Source: Hibiscus mutabilis
Lineage: Eukaryota; Streptophyta; Magnoliopsida; Malvales; Malvaceae
Reading direction: 5' to 3'
DNA length: 64,000 nt
NCBI GenBank assembly: GCA_019671005.1
Contig: CM033715.1
Coordinates: 6,510,001-6,574,000 of the forward strand
A program made the position numbers and the translations under genes. Shown here in pieces: positions 33,569-46,885 of the stretch; positions within the stretch are counted from its first letter, which is position 1, and every line of letters begins with the position of its first letter. The notes below the pieces were generated by a model. That model was not told where the DNA came from and searched no databases. It was given only the letters and a program-made list of their open reading frames with translations.

Positions 33569-35042
33569 TGTTAAGTGTTCAAAAGTATTATTTTTATAAC
33601 CTTTTTTACCCATATTATTGTTAGACTTAGGCTCATTTTTATAACCTTTTTTACCCATATTATTGTTAGACTTAGACTGCCATGGCAATCGGGAATTGCC
33701 GTGGAGAGTAAGGAAGGAAACTAGAGGGTCTGCCAAAGCACTCGAAGCTGCCTTCCAAATGCCAAACTGAAGGGTCTGCCAAGGCAAACGAAGTTGTCTT
33801 CTACATGAAATTACTGAGCAGATTGCTGAAGCATGTTGGGACACATCCACCTCATTAGGGATAAGCACGAAAAACAAGAGATAAATCCCAAAGATTTGGA
33901 TTTCCATGCAACATTTAATGAAGACTTAAATTCAGATTTACGAGGAGTTATTAGAGATCAAAATGAGATTAAATTCCAAGACTTTTAGGAGAAGTTTATG
34001 GGAGAATTAATATATAATAAAAGAGATCTATTTCTTTTATTCTATTTAATTCAAACTTAACTTTCTCCTCAAGAAAGACTTTGACCTATCCAACTCCTAT
34101 AAATAAGAGACCTAGCCGCCTACTTCAAAGGGAGATAGATTAGAGAGGCGCGATTAGGAGAGAAATTTAGGGCTGCTCGACATCTTCTTGTTTTTCCTTC
34201 TTTGTTCCATTAGATTCATGTTTAGGATTTTATTCTTGAGTTTATTTTCTGCCCAGCCATGAACTAAACTTATTTGGCTTGGGTTATTGGGTTTTTGTGG
34301 TTGTGAGAATGATTAGATTTGTATAGGTATTGAGTTTGCAATTTTACTTCAAAGTTTGTTAATTCTTGGTTCTTAATTTTGTTTGCGAGTGAATTGAGAG
34401 AGGATCTCGTGAATTCATCCATTTATCTAATATAGGGAGAGTTAGATTCAAGAAACGAATGAGCATGGTTTTCATACAATCGATCGATGGTGAAGACTAA
34501 TTCGGCTTAGGAATAAGTTACGAATTTCAACGGCTAAAAGGAGCGCAAGATAGGTTGTTGTCCACCGTTGGTTCACGCAGGGATGTATTGTCAAGGCATG
34601 CACAATTAACAGCGTTTAGTTAGGGATAACGAAAGAAACCATTGAAGAACGATTCGCCGAACTTTGAAGGTTGTCGCCCAATTACCCCAGCAATCGCAGA
34701 CTTGCTCAAGAATTCACAGACCTGCCCAGCCAATTGCAGAACTGCCCAGGTTGTCGCAGAATTGCCCCAACAATCTGTCTGGATTCAATTGTTGAAGCAA
34801 TTGAGTGACTCTAGCACTCAATTACCACGACGGTCTATTCAATTATCACACCACGACTCACGATAACCCGGCCTACTCTATCTTATTCAATTACACCATC
34901 TTTTTATTTAATTTCTCTTTTATTTTCTTGCAAATTAGATTCCCGAAGTAGCACTAATCCCTGTGGAGACGATATCTATACTATACTATAACTTGCGACG
35001 TGTTCACTTGCACCAATTGCGAAGCACTCTAAACACGCAACA
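33569..35042 (+). repeat. Athila-like LTR1
   Basis: It starts tgttaagtgttcaaaag and ends ctaaacacgcaaca (1474 bp). A TATA box, ctataaataag, is at about 34097-34107. Near the start, a 40-47-bp segment (ttataacc...agacttag) is tandemly duplicated at about 33590-33680, and about 140 bp present in LTR2 are missing. Confidence 0.88.
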
Positions 35043-35046
35043 AGTT

Positions 35047-35066
35047 TTTAGCGCCGTTGTCGGGGA
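35047..35066 (+). other. Primer binding site, internal A
   Basis: ttagcgccgttgtcgggga follows LTR1. It is one or two changes from the Asp-tRNA-type tggcgccgttgccgggga used by Athila elements. Confidence 0.7.
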
Positions 35067-35279
35067 TTGGAAATAGCGACTTTATTTTTAATTTCTTACA
35101 CCTTTATTTATTTTTATTTTTTGTTTTTGTTTTTGTTTTATTTCTAATCGGTTTCAAGGGACTTAACTTTGGTTTTGCATCTGTGTATGACCAGGGTGAG
35201 ACCAACAACACAAGACTGCCCACTTGAACCCAAGATAGAATGAGTTTTTCATCAAAGAAGACGAGAACAACGAGCAGCA

Positions 35280-36685
35280 ATGGCAGAACAACAAGGTAAC
35301 CCAATCGGCAATTTGAATGCTAATGGTAACCAGAATGCCGTAGCAAGAGGATGAGGAGATCCAGTCGTACAACCTATTCAGAATAGGCCTATCCGAGACT
35401 ACTTAGAGGAAGATCTCAACGATCTCAATCCAAGAGTTGTCGTACCTGAGATACCACCCACTTTGAATTAAAACCTGTAATGTTCAACATGATCAACACA
35501 ATTGGTCAATTTGGCGGCTCAGCAACTGAAGATGCCAGACAATATCTCAAATCATTCTTGGAGATTTGCAATTCATTCAAGCTACAAGGAGTGCATGAAG
35601 ATATCCTAAGGCTGGAATTGTTTCCCTATCAACTGAGGGATAGGGCAAAAACGTGGTTGAATAGTATTCTATCGGGATCTATAGGATCTTGGACGGATTT
35701 GTGTTAAGATTTCATTGCTAGATTTAGTTCTACAAATATGACTGATAAGTTACATAATGATATTACTTTTTTTCTGCATGCAGACGATGAATCCATGTAC
35801 GAGGCTTGGGAGCGATACAGAGAGCTTCTACAGAAATGTCTCATGCACAGATTACCATTGTGGACGCAAGTGAAGATGTTCTACAACTTAGTGAACACGC
35901 CGACAAGGATGATGCTAGATGCTTCGGCAAATGGCATACTCATCGATAAGTCACCTGAGGAAGCGATAGAGATTCTGAACCGTCTTGCTGTGAACAATTA
36001 TCAGTTCCCAACCACCCGGAAGGGAATAGTCAGACGCAATGCCACGATAAATGAGCTTGATTCATCAGGATCCATTTCTGCACAATTGGCCGCTGTAAGC
36101 AATATGGGTAAGAACATGCAGCGGCGTAGCAACACACAGAAGATCAAGGTAGTAAACTCAATTTGTGATTTATGTAATGGTAACCATGATTCTTCTGAGT
36201 GTTTGCAGAACCTAGAATCTAGCTTTTACGTTGGAAACTACAACCGGAACAACAAGGTGATGTTCGACACATACAATCCAGCCTAGAGGAAGCACCGTAA
36301 TTTTTTATAGAGCAACCCAAACAATGCCATTAATTAGAACAGTCAGAACACACAAGCATCGGGATTCCATAAGAACATGCTACGACAATAGATGCCTCAG
36401 CAACAATCGACACCATCTAGTTCTTTGGAAAATTCTCTCGATGCTTTCATGTTAAAAACTGAATCTTATATGGTAGAGAATATTACTTTCATGAAGAAGA
36501 CTGAAGCTTTTATGAACAAGACTAAGATGAGATTGCAAAATCAAGAGGCAACCTTGAGATCCTTGGAGACACAAGTCGGGCAATTCGCTCAAAACTTGAA
36601 TATGAGACCACCAGGCAGTTTACCTAGTGATACTGAGGTCGCCAAAGGAATAGGCCATGAGCAGTGTAAAATAATCACCACCTAA
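35280..36685 (+). pseudogene. Athila-like gag, internal A
   Basis: Particle protein. The start codon is at 35280 (MAEQQGNPIGNLN). The core runs through MINTIGQFGGSATEDARQ, FPYQLRDRAKTWLN, and a DLCNGNHDSSEC cysteine motif near 36155-36200. A coiled-coil-like tail (MLKTESYMVENITFMKKTEAF) follows and ends with LETQVGQFAQNLN. In-frame stops lie near 35362, 35469, 35704 and 36285, with more to 36390. Internal B has a parallel copy at 43862-45260. Confidence 0.85.
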
Positions 36686-37013
36686 AGTGGTCGGAAGCTT
36701 AATGATGCACCTGCCCAGCCAATAAACCGAGCAGAAGAGGAACCCCTTGTCCAACAAGACGAGTCCAGCAAAAAAACCTCCAATAAAAAATGACGAGTCA
36801 AAAATTTCCAAGGCAACTCCACATGCTCGTGCCTCGGCAAACCCTGATGCCAAGAAAATACCAGATACCCATGCCTCGGTAATACTCGATGCCATCGCCT
36901 CGACAACCAAGCATGCCTCGGCAAGTCCCGATGCTTCAGTAATTCTTCAAATCAAATTGCAATGCAAAGAATGGATTAAGGACATCTGACTTCCACCACC
37001 ATTCCCACAGAGG
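36686..37013 (+). other. Gag-protease linker with repeated dyads
   Basis: Low-complexity linker in which tgcctcggcaa-type words recur at about 36831, 36871, 36898 and 36924, mixed with cc(c/t)gatgcc words. No domain is seen. Confidence 0.5.
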
Positions 37014-37847
37014 TTGAAACGACAAAAGCAAGAATACCAGCTCAAGAAGTTCCTTGACATCTTAAAGCAAGTCCACATCAACTTGCCATTGGTTGAAGCA
37101 ATAGAGCAAATGCCGAACTATGTTAAGTTCCTTAAAGACATTGTCTCTAAGAGAACAAGGCTAGTAAAGTTTGAAACCGTTGCTGTGACGGAAGGATGCA
37201 TGGCCATGTTGCACAACCGCATGTCACCCAAGCTTAAAGATCCTGAAAGTTTCACCATACCATGTTCAATCGGAAACCATTGTGTCGGGAAGGGATTGTG
37301 TGATCTTGGAGTGAGCATAAAATTGATGCCAAAACTAGTTTTCCAGAAATTGGGAATAGGAAGGCAAGACCAACAACAGTCATTCTATAGCTTGCTGACA
37401 GATCCTACGTACACCAGTGGGAAAAATCGAAGATATACTGGTAAGGGTTGATAAATTTATTTTTCCTGCTGACTTTATTGTTTTGGATTATGAAGCAGAT
37501 GAGTTCCCCTCGATTATTCTTGGAGACCTTTTTTAGCAACGGGAAGAACCTTGATCGATGTTGAAAAGGGAAAACTCACAATGAGGGTGAATGATCAGCA
37601 AGTCAAGCTGAATGTATTCCAGACCCTAAAGCATGTCGATGATCCAGAAGAATGTCAATTACTCCATGCTACAACCAAATTTGATTTTGACGTGGAAGAA
37701 TATTGCCTCGGCAATAACATTGCTAAGGAGAATTGCCTCGACAATTACATTACCCAGGTAATTGAACCTGAGGAGTTTGAAAAGCTGGACGATGAAGAGC
37801 AGGATAAAGCCAATCGAATAGCAAGTCGTCTAGGTAAGTATTTTTGA
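37014..37847 (+). pseudogene. Athila-like aspartic protease region, internal A
   Basis: The protease cleaves the polyprotein. FTIPCSIGN and GLCDLGVSIKLMPKLVFQKLG match the retropepsin region of Athila elements, where the usual DTG triad reads DLG. A frameshift near 37440 precedes the flap region, which continues around 37450-37540 (FIFPADFIVLDYEADEFPSI, then LGDL). The linker that follows (37551-37847) leads to RT. Confidence 0.78.
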
Positions 37848-39480
37848 ACCATTGGACTACTTGGGTAAGGAGGGTAAAATCGAAAAACCCTCTATTGAGC
37901 AACCTCCTATTCTTGAATTGAAACCATTGCCAGGGCAATTGAAATATGCCTACTAGGGGAACGATAACACTTTACCTGTAATAATTTCTTCTAAGTTGCA
38001 ACATGAACAGGAAAAGAGGTTGATCGACATGTTGGCATTGCACAAAAAGGCAATACGATGGACAATTGCCGACTTGAAGGGAATTAGCTCGACAGTTTGT
38101 ATGCACAAAATTCTATTGGAAGATGATCATAAATCGACAATTGAGGCACAAATGAGGCTTAACCCTGCTATAAAGGAAGTCGTGAGAAAGTAAGTCATCA
38201 AATAGCTTGATGCCGACATCATCTATCCTATCTCCGATAGTACATGGGTAAGCCCGGTACAATGTGTATCGAAAAAAGGGAGGTATAACCGTGGTAACCA
38301 ATGAAAGCAATGAACTAATCCCAACTAGGATTGTGACCAGTTGGAGGGTTTGCATGTACTACCGCGAGTTAAATAAAGCTACTAGGAAATATCACTTTCC
38401 TTTGCCATGTATTGACTAAATGCTTGAACGACTTGCAGGTAAATCTTTTTATTATTTTCTTGATGGTTACTCAGGTTATAACCAAATTGCCATAGCACCC
38501 GATGATCAGGAAAAAACCACATTCACATGTCGTACGATACCTATGCTTTTGGAAGGATACCGTTTGGATTATGCAATGCTCCGGTAACTTTCAAGAGATA
38601 CATGATGACAATCTTCTCCGACATGGTTGAAGATTTCCTGGAAATCTTCATGGACGATTTTTTGGTATTTGGTGACAACTTTGACAATTGCCTCGGAAAT
38701 TTAGAGAAAGTGCTAACACGATGTGAAGAATCTGATCTAGTGCTCAATTGGGAAAAGTGCCACTTAATGTTAGATGGGGGTATAGTGCCCGGTCACAAGA
38801 TCTCATCCAAGGGAATTGAAGTCGACAGAGCCAAGGTGGAAGTGATTGAAAAATTGCCGCCACCAACTTCAGTCAAAGGAATCCGAAGCTTCCTCGGCCA
38901 TGCAGGTTTTTATAGGAGGTTTATTTATAAGTTTTCCAAAATCTCTAAACCTTTGTGTAACTTGCTTGAACAAGACAAAGCTTTTAATTTTGATGACTCA
39001 TGCATCCAAGCATTCGAAGCCTTGAAGAAGCAACTTGCCTTGGCACCCATTGTCTTTCCACCTGACTGGACCTTACCTTTTGAACTTATGTGTGACGCAA
39101 GCGACTTTGCAGTAGGAGCAGTACTAGGTCAACGAATAGGTAAAATCTTCTATATGATTTACTACGCTTGTAAAATTCTTAATGAAGCTCAAGTGAACTA
39201 CACCACTACGGAAAAAGAGTTACTAGCTGTAGTTTTCGCTTTTGATAAATTTCGTTCATACTTGATCGGGACCAAGGTAATTGTTCATACTGACCACTCG
39301 ACAATTAAATACCTTTTCGCTAAGAAAGATTCCAAACCTCGTTTGATTCGTTGGATTTTAGTTTTACAAGAGTTTGACATTGAAATTAAGGAAATGAAGG
39401 GTACCGAGAACTAAGTCATCGATCATTTGTCATGCCAAGAACGAGGAAAAGACGATGACTCAAATGTGGAAATCATTGAT
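37848..39480 (+). pseudogene. Athila-like reverse transcriptase and RNase H, internal A
   Basis: It copies RNA to DNA and removes the RNA. RT begins near 38220 (ISDSTWVSPVQCV) and passes YRELNKATRKYHFPLP and FLDGYSGYNQIAIAP; a frameshift follows near 38520. The frame 38527-39414 holds FGRIPFGLCNAPVTF and the catalytic FMDDF. RNase H covers about 39050-39400, with LMCDASDFAVGAVLG, TTEKELLAVVFAFDKFRSYL and HTDHSTIKYL. Stops are at about 38190, 38417 and 39412. Confidence 0.87.
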
Positions 39481-40866
39481 GCATTCTCGGATGAGTAGTT
39501 GTTAATCACCCAGGCAACCACAATAGGGACTGCCTCGGCAATACCTGTGGCAACAACAACATCAATTGCCTCGGTAATTCTATGGTATCTAGACTTAATG
39601 AATATCCTTGTTAGTGGCATTTTAGCTCATGATCTTACTCACCAGGGAAAGAAGCGGTTCCGACAGGATGCTAAGCATTATTATTGGGACGAGCCTCTTT
39701 TATTTAAACAATGTGTAGACCAGGTTATTAAGCAATGCATCCCCGAGGAAGAGTAGCAAAACGTGCTCCGACAATGCTATTCATCACCATATGGAGGTCA
39801 TTTTGGAGGCATTCGCACCGCGGCCAAAGTTTTGCAATCTAGTTTCTATTGGCCAACACTTTATAGATATGCTCAAGACTTCTACAAGAGGTGTGATAGA
39901 TGTCAGAGAACAAGGAATATTTCACGCCGACATGAGATGCCACTACAAAATATCATTGAGGTCGAATTATTTGACGTGTGGGGGATCGATTTCATGGGAC
40001 CCTTCCCATCCTCATTCGGCAATGTATACATTCTACTTGTCCTGGACTATATGTCTAAATGGGTAGAAGCAGCTGCAGTTCCCAACAACGATTCCAAGAC
40101 TGTGTAGAAATTCTTGTAGAAAAATATATTCACACGATTTGGAACACCAAGGGCAATTATTAGTGATAGAGGCACCCACTTCGACAATAGGCTAAATGCC
40201 AAAATGCTGGAGCGATTTGGAGTGACGCACAAAATTGCCACGACATATCATCCACAGACAAACAGGCAAGTCGAAATTTCTAATCGTGAATTGAAGGTTA
40301 TCCTTGAAAAAGTTGTCAATCTTTCTCGAAAGGATTGGTCGGCAAGAATTGATGAAGCACTATGGGCCTATCGAACATCATTCAAGATGCCTTTAGGCAT
40401 GTCGCCCTACAGACTTGTCTACGGCAAGACTTGCCACCTTCTGGTGAAGATCGAGCATAAGGCTTATTGGGCGATCAAAACTATCAACATGGATTAGGAA
40501 AGTGATGGACAAAAGCGACTATTGGACCTTAATGAAATTGAAGAATTTCGTGCCTTAGCTTACGATAATGCAAGAATCTACAAGGAGAAAACGAAGTGTT
40601 GGCATGATAAGAAGCTATTACCGCGGTAATTTTTGCCCGGGAAATTAGTTTTTCTATTTAATTCTCGGTTAAAAGTCTTTTAGGGAAAATTGAAATCGAG
40701 ATAGTATGGCCCTTTTGAAGTCGTCAAACCTTTCTCCCATGGCGCCGTGATAATCGAGTCCACCATTGGCGGACATGAGTTCAAATTTAACGGACAAAGA
40801 TTAAAGCACTTTGTCGTCAACCATGTTGAGCGCGACAAGAAAGTGGTTACTTTAGGAGATGCATAA
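39481..40866 (+). pseudogene. Athila-like integrase, internal A
   Basis: It inserts the DNA copy. The HHCC zinc region includes HFGGIRTAAKVLQSSFYWP and CDRCQRTRNIS. The catalytic triad is visible as WGIDFMGPF, IISDRGTHFDN and a Glu in the HPQTNRQVEISNREL motif, where most elements have NGQ(V/A)E. The C-terminal end reads GPFEVVKPF near 40710 and stops at 40866. Stops occur at 39514, 39753, 40105 and 40495. Confidence 0.86.
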
Positions 40867-42021
40867 CCATGCTCTCCTTTAGTATTTCTTATTTATTTTT
40901 ATTTTTAGACTTATTTTATTTTTGGATTTGTTTTTAGGATAAAAATATGTTTTTAGTTTTTGTTGTTTTTATCTTTATCTTTCCACATATTTTTTCTTTG
41001 TTCCACAACCACAATAACCATGGCCAATAACATCAAGACAATTCCTCACCAGCTAGGGAACAAGAAGTGCCAATGAAAGCTCCAACAGCCAAGCTTGCCC
41101 AAGCAACCAAAATTGCCTCGGCAAGTCCTGATGCCCAGGCAGCTGAACCCTGCTTCGACAACTGAGGAAGCCACAACAACTTCTGCACAAAAGGCAACAC
41201 CAGCCATACACATTCAACCATCATGAATCAACAAACAAAATAAGCAATTGGAACGAAGGAAACGCATCATTCACGGTGACGACCTTTCCTACTAACTCAT
41301 TTGCATTTTATTTTAATTTTTGCATGCATTGAGGACAATGCTTTTCTCGAGTTTGGGGGTATTGGTTTCTAGTTAATTTTATGTTTAGTTGCATTCATAA
41401 TTAGTAATAGCTTATAGGTCGCATATGTTACTTGCCATGCCTTTGATTGGATTTAATTGCTTGAACTTGTTGAATATCCGATGATGAATTTTTGCCATTG
41501 CACTTAATTGAAAGAACCTTTAGATTTTAGGATTACATGAAAAGAACCTAGAATTTTACTATGAAGCTAAATATTTGTGGCTTGTTGATTGAAAGAAACT
41601 TGATGAACTTAGGTTGCTTAAAATTTGGGTAAATTTAAAATTAAAAGTTAATTTCTTGCTAGAGGTGCCCGAAACTGGCTCTAGTAGTTGCAAATTAAAG
41701 ATATCGCTAGAGGTGCCCGAAATTGGCTCTAGTAAAAAGAAAAATAAATATCTCGGTAATAAAATTGATAAAAGCCTATTGTTCACATAGAATCTTGAAA
41801 TCAACTTGCATACAACTACACACACACATTGTCATAAGCATTATAGTTTGGTTCCGTGAAATTTTTGTGCTATCAAAAAATTCAAAAGGTGATCATACTT
41901 TGTGCTACGGTTTTGGGGTTTGAATTCAAGTTTGAAGCATGTCTTTGATGATTAAAGTCTTGGTAGGTAATTACTAGATTTGCATTGCTTGAGGAAAAGC
42001 AATAGTTCGAGTTTGGGGGTG
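40867..42021 (+). other. Internal A, post-integrase region without env-like gene
   Basis: No long frame is found where some Athila elements carry an env-like ORF; only a short broken one starts near 41019 (MANNIKTIPHQLG). The word aggtgcccgaa(a/t)ctggctctagta is repeated at about 41660 and 41710. A G-rich PPT-like gtttgggggtg directly precedes LTR2, and a similar tttgggggtatt is at about 41353. Confidence 0.55.
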
Positions 42022-43635
42022 TGTTAAGTGTTCAAAAGTACTATTTTTATGATCTTTTTTACTCATATTATTGTTAGACTTAGGCTCATTTTAGTTGCAT
42101 TATTAGGCATTCAAGCATGTTTTCATGATTTCCTTCACAGTCATGCTTGATTTCATAATTTAGTTGATTTTGTGGAAAAAAGGTATTTCCGTTGTGTGTT
42201 ATTTTGTTCATGACTGGACTACCATGGCAATCAGGAACTGCCGTGGAGACTAAGGAAGGAAACTGGAGGGTCTGCTAAAGCAGTCGAAGTTGCCTTTCAA
42301 ATGCCAAACAGAAGGGTCTACCAAGGCAAACGAAGCCGTCTTCTACATGAAATTACTGAGCAGATTGCAGAAGCATGTCGGAGCACATCCACCTCATTAG
42401 GGATAAGAACAAAAAGCAAGAGATAAATCCCAGAGATTTGGATTTCCATGCAGCATTTAATGAAGATTTAAATTCAGATTTATGAGGAGTTATTGGAGAT
42501 CAAAAGGAGATTAAATTTTAAGACTTTTAGGAGAAATTTTTGAGAGAATTAATAAATAATAAAAGAGATCTATTTCTTTTATTCTATTTAATTATAACTT
42601 AACTTCCTCCACAAGAAAGACTTTGACCTATCCAACTCCTATAAATAAGAGACCTAGCCGCCTATTTCAAAGGGAGTTGGATTGAAGAGGTGCGATTGAG
42701 AGAGAAATTTAGGGTTGCTCGATATCTTCTTATTTTTTCTTCTTTGTTCTATTAGATTCATGTTTAGGGATTTTATTCTTCAGTTTATTTTGTGCTCAGC
42801 CATGAACTAAACTTATTTGGCTTGAGTTATTGTGTTTTTGTGGTTATGAGAACGATTGGATTTGTTTAGGTATTGAGTTTGCAATTCTACTTCAAAGTTT
42901 GTTCATTCTTGGTTCTTAATTTTGTTTGCGAGTGAATTGAGAGAGGATCTCGTGAATTCATCCATTTATCTAATATAGGGAGAGTTAGATTCAAGAAATG
43001 AATGAGCATGATTTTCATACAATCGATCGATGGTGAAGACTAATTCGGCTTAGGAATAAGTTACGAATTTCAACGGTTAAAAGGAGTGCAAGATAGGTTG
43101 TTGTCCACCCTTGGTTCACGCAGGGATGTATTTACAAGGCATGCACAATTAATAGCGTTTCGAGTTAGAGATAACGATAAACCATTGAAGAACGATTCAC
43201 TAAACTTTGAAGGTTGTCGCCCAATTGCCCCAACAATCGCAGACTTGCCCAAGAATTGATAGACCTGCCTAGGCAATTGCAGAACTACCCAGGTTGTCGC
43301 AGAATTGCCCCAACAATCTGTCTGGATTCAATTACTGAAGCAATTGAGTGAATCTAGCACTCAATTACCATGACGGTCCCTTAAATTATCACACCGCTAC
43401 TCACGATAACCCAGCCTACTCTTTCTTATTCAATTACATCATCTTTTTATTTACTTGCTCTTTTATTTTCTTGCTAATTAGAATTCCTACAACCACCTAC
43501 TTGTGTTTTTACTTTCAGTGTGAGAAGTTAGATTCCCGAAGTAGCACCAATCCCTATGGACACGATATCTATACTATACTATAACTTGCGACGTGTACAC
43601 TTGTACCAATTGCTAAGCACTCTAAACACGCAACA
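42022..43635 (+). repeat. Athila-like LTR2, shared by internals A and B
   Basis: It starts tgttaagtgttcaaaag and ends ctaaacacgcaaca (1614 bp), parallel to LTR1 but with the roughly 140-bp segment (about 42090-42220) missing there. A TATA box, ctataaataag, is at about 42639-42649. It is followed by the PBS-like tggtgctgctgccaggga at 43642-43659. Confidence 0.88.
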
Positions 43636-43861
43636 AGTTTTTGGTGCTGCTGCCAGGGATTGGCAATAACGACATTGTTTTTAATTTCTTACACCTTTAT
43701 TTATTTTTATTTTTGTTTTATTTCTAATCAGTTTCAAGGGACTTACAACTTTGGTTTTGCATCTGTGTATGACTAGGGCGAGACCAACAGATCAAGGCTA
43801 CCTACTTGAACCCGAGATAGAATGAGTTCTTCATTAAAGAAGACGAGAACAACGAGCAGCA

Positions 43862-45260
43862 ATGGCAGAACAACAAGGTAACCCAATCAGCAATTTGAAT
43901 GCCAATGGTAACCAGAATGTCGTAGCAAGAAAAGGAGGAGATCCAGTCGTACAACCTGTTCGGAATAGACATATCTGAGACTACTTAGAGGAAGATCTCA
44001 AAGGTCTCAATCCAGGAGTTGTCGTACCCGAGATAGAAGCCGTCCACTTTGAATTAAAACCTGTGATGTTCAACATGATCAACACAATTGGTAAATTTGG
44101 CGGCTCGACAACTGAAGATGCCAGACAACATCACAAATCATTCTTGGAGATTTGCAATTCATTCAAGATACAAGGAGTCCATAAAGATATCCTAAGACTG
44201 AAATTGTTTCCCTATCCACTGAGGGATAGGGCAAAAACGTGGCTGAATGGAATTCCATCCGGATCTATAGGATCTTGGACATATTTGTCTCGAGATTTCA
44301 TTGCTAGATTTAGTTATACAAATACGACGTATAAGTTACGTAATGATATTACTTTTTTTTCTGCATGCAGACGATGAATCCATGTACGAGGCTTAGGAGC
44401 GATACAGAGAGCTTCTACACAAATTTCCCATGCACGGATTCCCATTGTGGACGCAAGTGGTGATGTTTTACAACTCAGTGAACACGTCGACAATGATGAT
44501 GCTAGATACTTCGGCAAATGGCATACTTATCAACAAGTCACCTGAGGATGCGATAGAGATTCTGAACCGTCTTGCCAAGAACGATTATCAGTTCCCAACC
44601 ACCCAAAGGGGAATAGTCAGACGCAATGCCATGATAAATGAGCTTGATTCATTAGGATATATTTCTGCACAATCGCCCGCTTTAACCAATATGTTTAAGA
44701 ACATGCAGCGACCTAGCAACACACATGAGATCAAGGTAGTAAACTCAATTTTTTATTTATGTAATGGTAACCATGATTCTTCTGAGTGTTCGCAGAACCC
44801 ATAATCTAGCTTTTACGTTGAAAACTACAACTGGAACAACAATGTGATGTTCAACACATACAATCCAGCCTAGAGGAAGCACCCTAATTTTTCATGGAGC
44901 AACCCAAACAATGCCATTAATCAGAACAGTCAGAAGCATCAGGATTTCAGTAGAACATGCCACGGTAATAGATTCCGTAGCAACAGATGCCTCAGCAACA
45001 ATCGACACCATCTAGTTCTTTGGAAAATTCTCTCAATGCTTTCATGTTAAAAACTGAATCTTATATGGTAGAGAATAGTAATTTCGTGAAGAAGATTGAT
45101 GCTTTTATGAAAAGGACTGAGATGAGATTGCAAAATCAAGAGGCAGCCTTGAAATCCTTGGAGACACAAGTCGGGCAATTCGCTCAAAACTTGAATATGG
45201 GAACACCAGGCGGTTTACCTAGCGATACAGAGGTCGCCAAAGGAATAGGCAATGAGTAGT
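43862..45260 (+). pseudogene. Athila-like gag, internal B
   Basis: It parallels the gag at 35280-36685, with the same start (MAEQQGNPI), the same core (INTIGKFGGSTTEDARQ), LCNGNHDSSEC and the coiled-coil-like tail. Its own stops and a frameshift near 44365 differ from those in A, so the two copies decayed separately after they arose. Confidence 0.83.
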
Positions 45261-45378
45261 GTAAAGTAATCACCACCTGGAGCGGATGAAAACTTAATGA
45301 TGCACCTGCCCAGGCAATAAACCGACCAGAAGACCAACCCCTTGTCCAACAAGACAAGTCTAGCAAAAAAACCTCAGT

Positions 45379-45965
45379 CATACAAGTTTTTACAGGAGGT
45401 TTATTTATAATTTTTCCAAAATCTCTAAACCTTTGTGTAACTTGCTTGAACAGGACAAAGCTTTTAATTTTGATGACTCATGCATCCAAGCATTCGAAGC
45501 CTTGAAGAAGCAACTTGCCTCGGCACCCATTGTCGTTTCACCTGACTGGACCTTACCTTTTGAACTTATGTGTGACGCAAACGACTTTGCAGTAGGAGCA
45601 GTACTAGGTCAACGAATAGGTAAAATCTTTTATGTGATTTACTACGCTAGTAAAAATCTTAATGAAGCTCAAGTGAACTACACCATTACCGAAAAAAGAG
45701 TTACTAGCTATAGTTTTCGCTTTTGATAAATTTTGTTCATACTTGATCAGGACTAAGGTAATTGTTCATACTGACCACTCGGCAATTAAGTACAGTTTCG
45801 CTAAGAAAGATGTCAAACCTCGTTTGATTCGTTGGATTTTACTTTTACAAGAGTTTGACATTGATATTAAGGACATGAAGGGTACCGAAAACCAAGTCAC
45901 TGACCATTTGTCACGCCTAGAACGAGGAAAAGATGATGACACAAAAGTGGAAATCATTGATGTAT
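45379..45965 (+). pseudogene. RNase H remnant, internal B, after a 2-kb deletion
   Basis: At about 45375 the sequence jumps from the gag tail to the end of RT, so protease and the RT core are missing. From 45433 the RNase H domain reads MCNLLEQDKAFNFDD, LMCDANDFAVGAVLG and HTDHSAIKY, with a frameshift near 45700. The stretch LSRLERGKDDD ends the domain near 45950. Confidence 0.82.
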
Positions 45966-46885
45966 TCCCAGAAGAGTAGTTGTTAATCGCCTAGGCAACC
46001 ACAGTAGGGACTGCCTCGACAATACCCATGGCAACAACAGTAGCAATTGCCTCGGCAATTCCATGGTATGCAGACTTAGGGAATTTCCTTGTTAGTGGCA
46101 TTTTACCTCATGACCTTACTCACCAGGGAAAGAAGCGATTCTGACATGATGCTAAGCATTATTATTTGGACGAGCCTCTTTTATTTAAATAATGTGCAGA
46201 CTAGGTTATTAGGCAATGCATCCCCGAGGAAGAGCAGCAAAATGTGCTCCGACAATGCTATTCATCACCCTATAGAGGTCATTTTGGAGGCATTCGCACC
46301 GCGGCCAAAGTCTTGCAATCTAGTTTCTATTGGCCAACACTTTACAGAGATGCTCAAGACTTCTACAAGTGGTGTGACCGATGTCAGTGAACAGGGAATA
46401 TTTTACGCCGACATGAGATGCCACTACAGAATATCCTTGAGGTCGAATTGTTTGACGTGTGGGGGATTGATTTCATGGGACCTTTTCCATCTTCGTTCGG
46501 AAATGTATGGACTACGTGTCTAAATAGGTAGAAGCAGCTGCAGTTCCCAGCAACGATTCCAAGACTGTACAGAAATTCTTGCAGAAAAACATAATCACAC
46601 GATTTAGAACACCAAGGGCAATTATCAATGATAGAGGCACCTACTTTGACAATAGGCTAATTGCCAAAATGTTGGAGTGATTTGGAGTGACGCACAAAAT
46701 TGCCATGGCATATCATCCACAGACAAATGGGTAAGCCGAAATTTCCAATCGTGAATTAAAGGTTATCCTTGAAAAAGTTGCCAATCTTTCTCAAAAGGAT
46801 TGGTCAGCAAGAATTGATGAAGCACTATGGGCCTATCGAACAACATTCAAGACGCCTTTAGGCATGTCACCCTACAAACTTGTCT
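45966..46885 (+). pseudogene. Integrase remnant, internal B, truncated into an LTR
   Basis: It parallels 39481-40420. In changing frames one can read the HHCC region and the WGIDFMGPF, INDRGTYFDN and HPQTNG motifs. It stops after the MSPYKLV-type motif at about 46882, where it is joined directly to the middle of an LTR. Confidence 0.8.

Noticed and set aside
40867..42021. Env-like gene of the Athila element
   Set aside because: Only a short broken frame is present; there are no membrane segments or continuous frame of the expected length.
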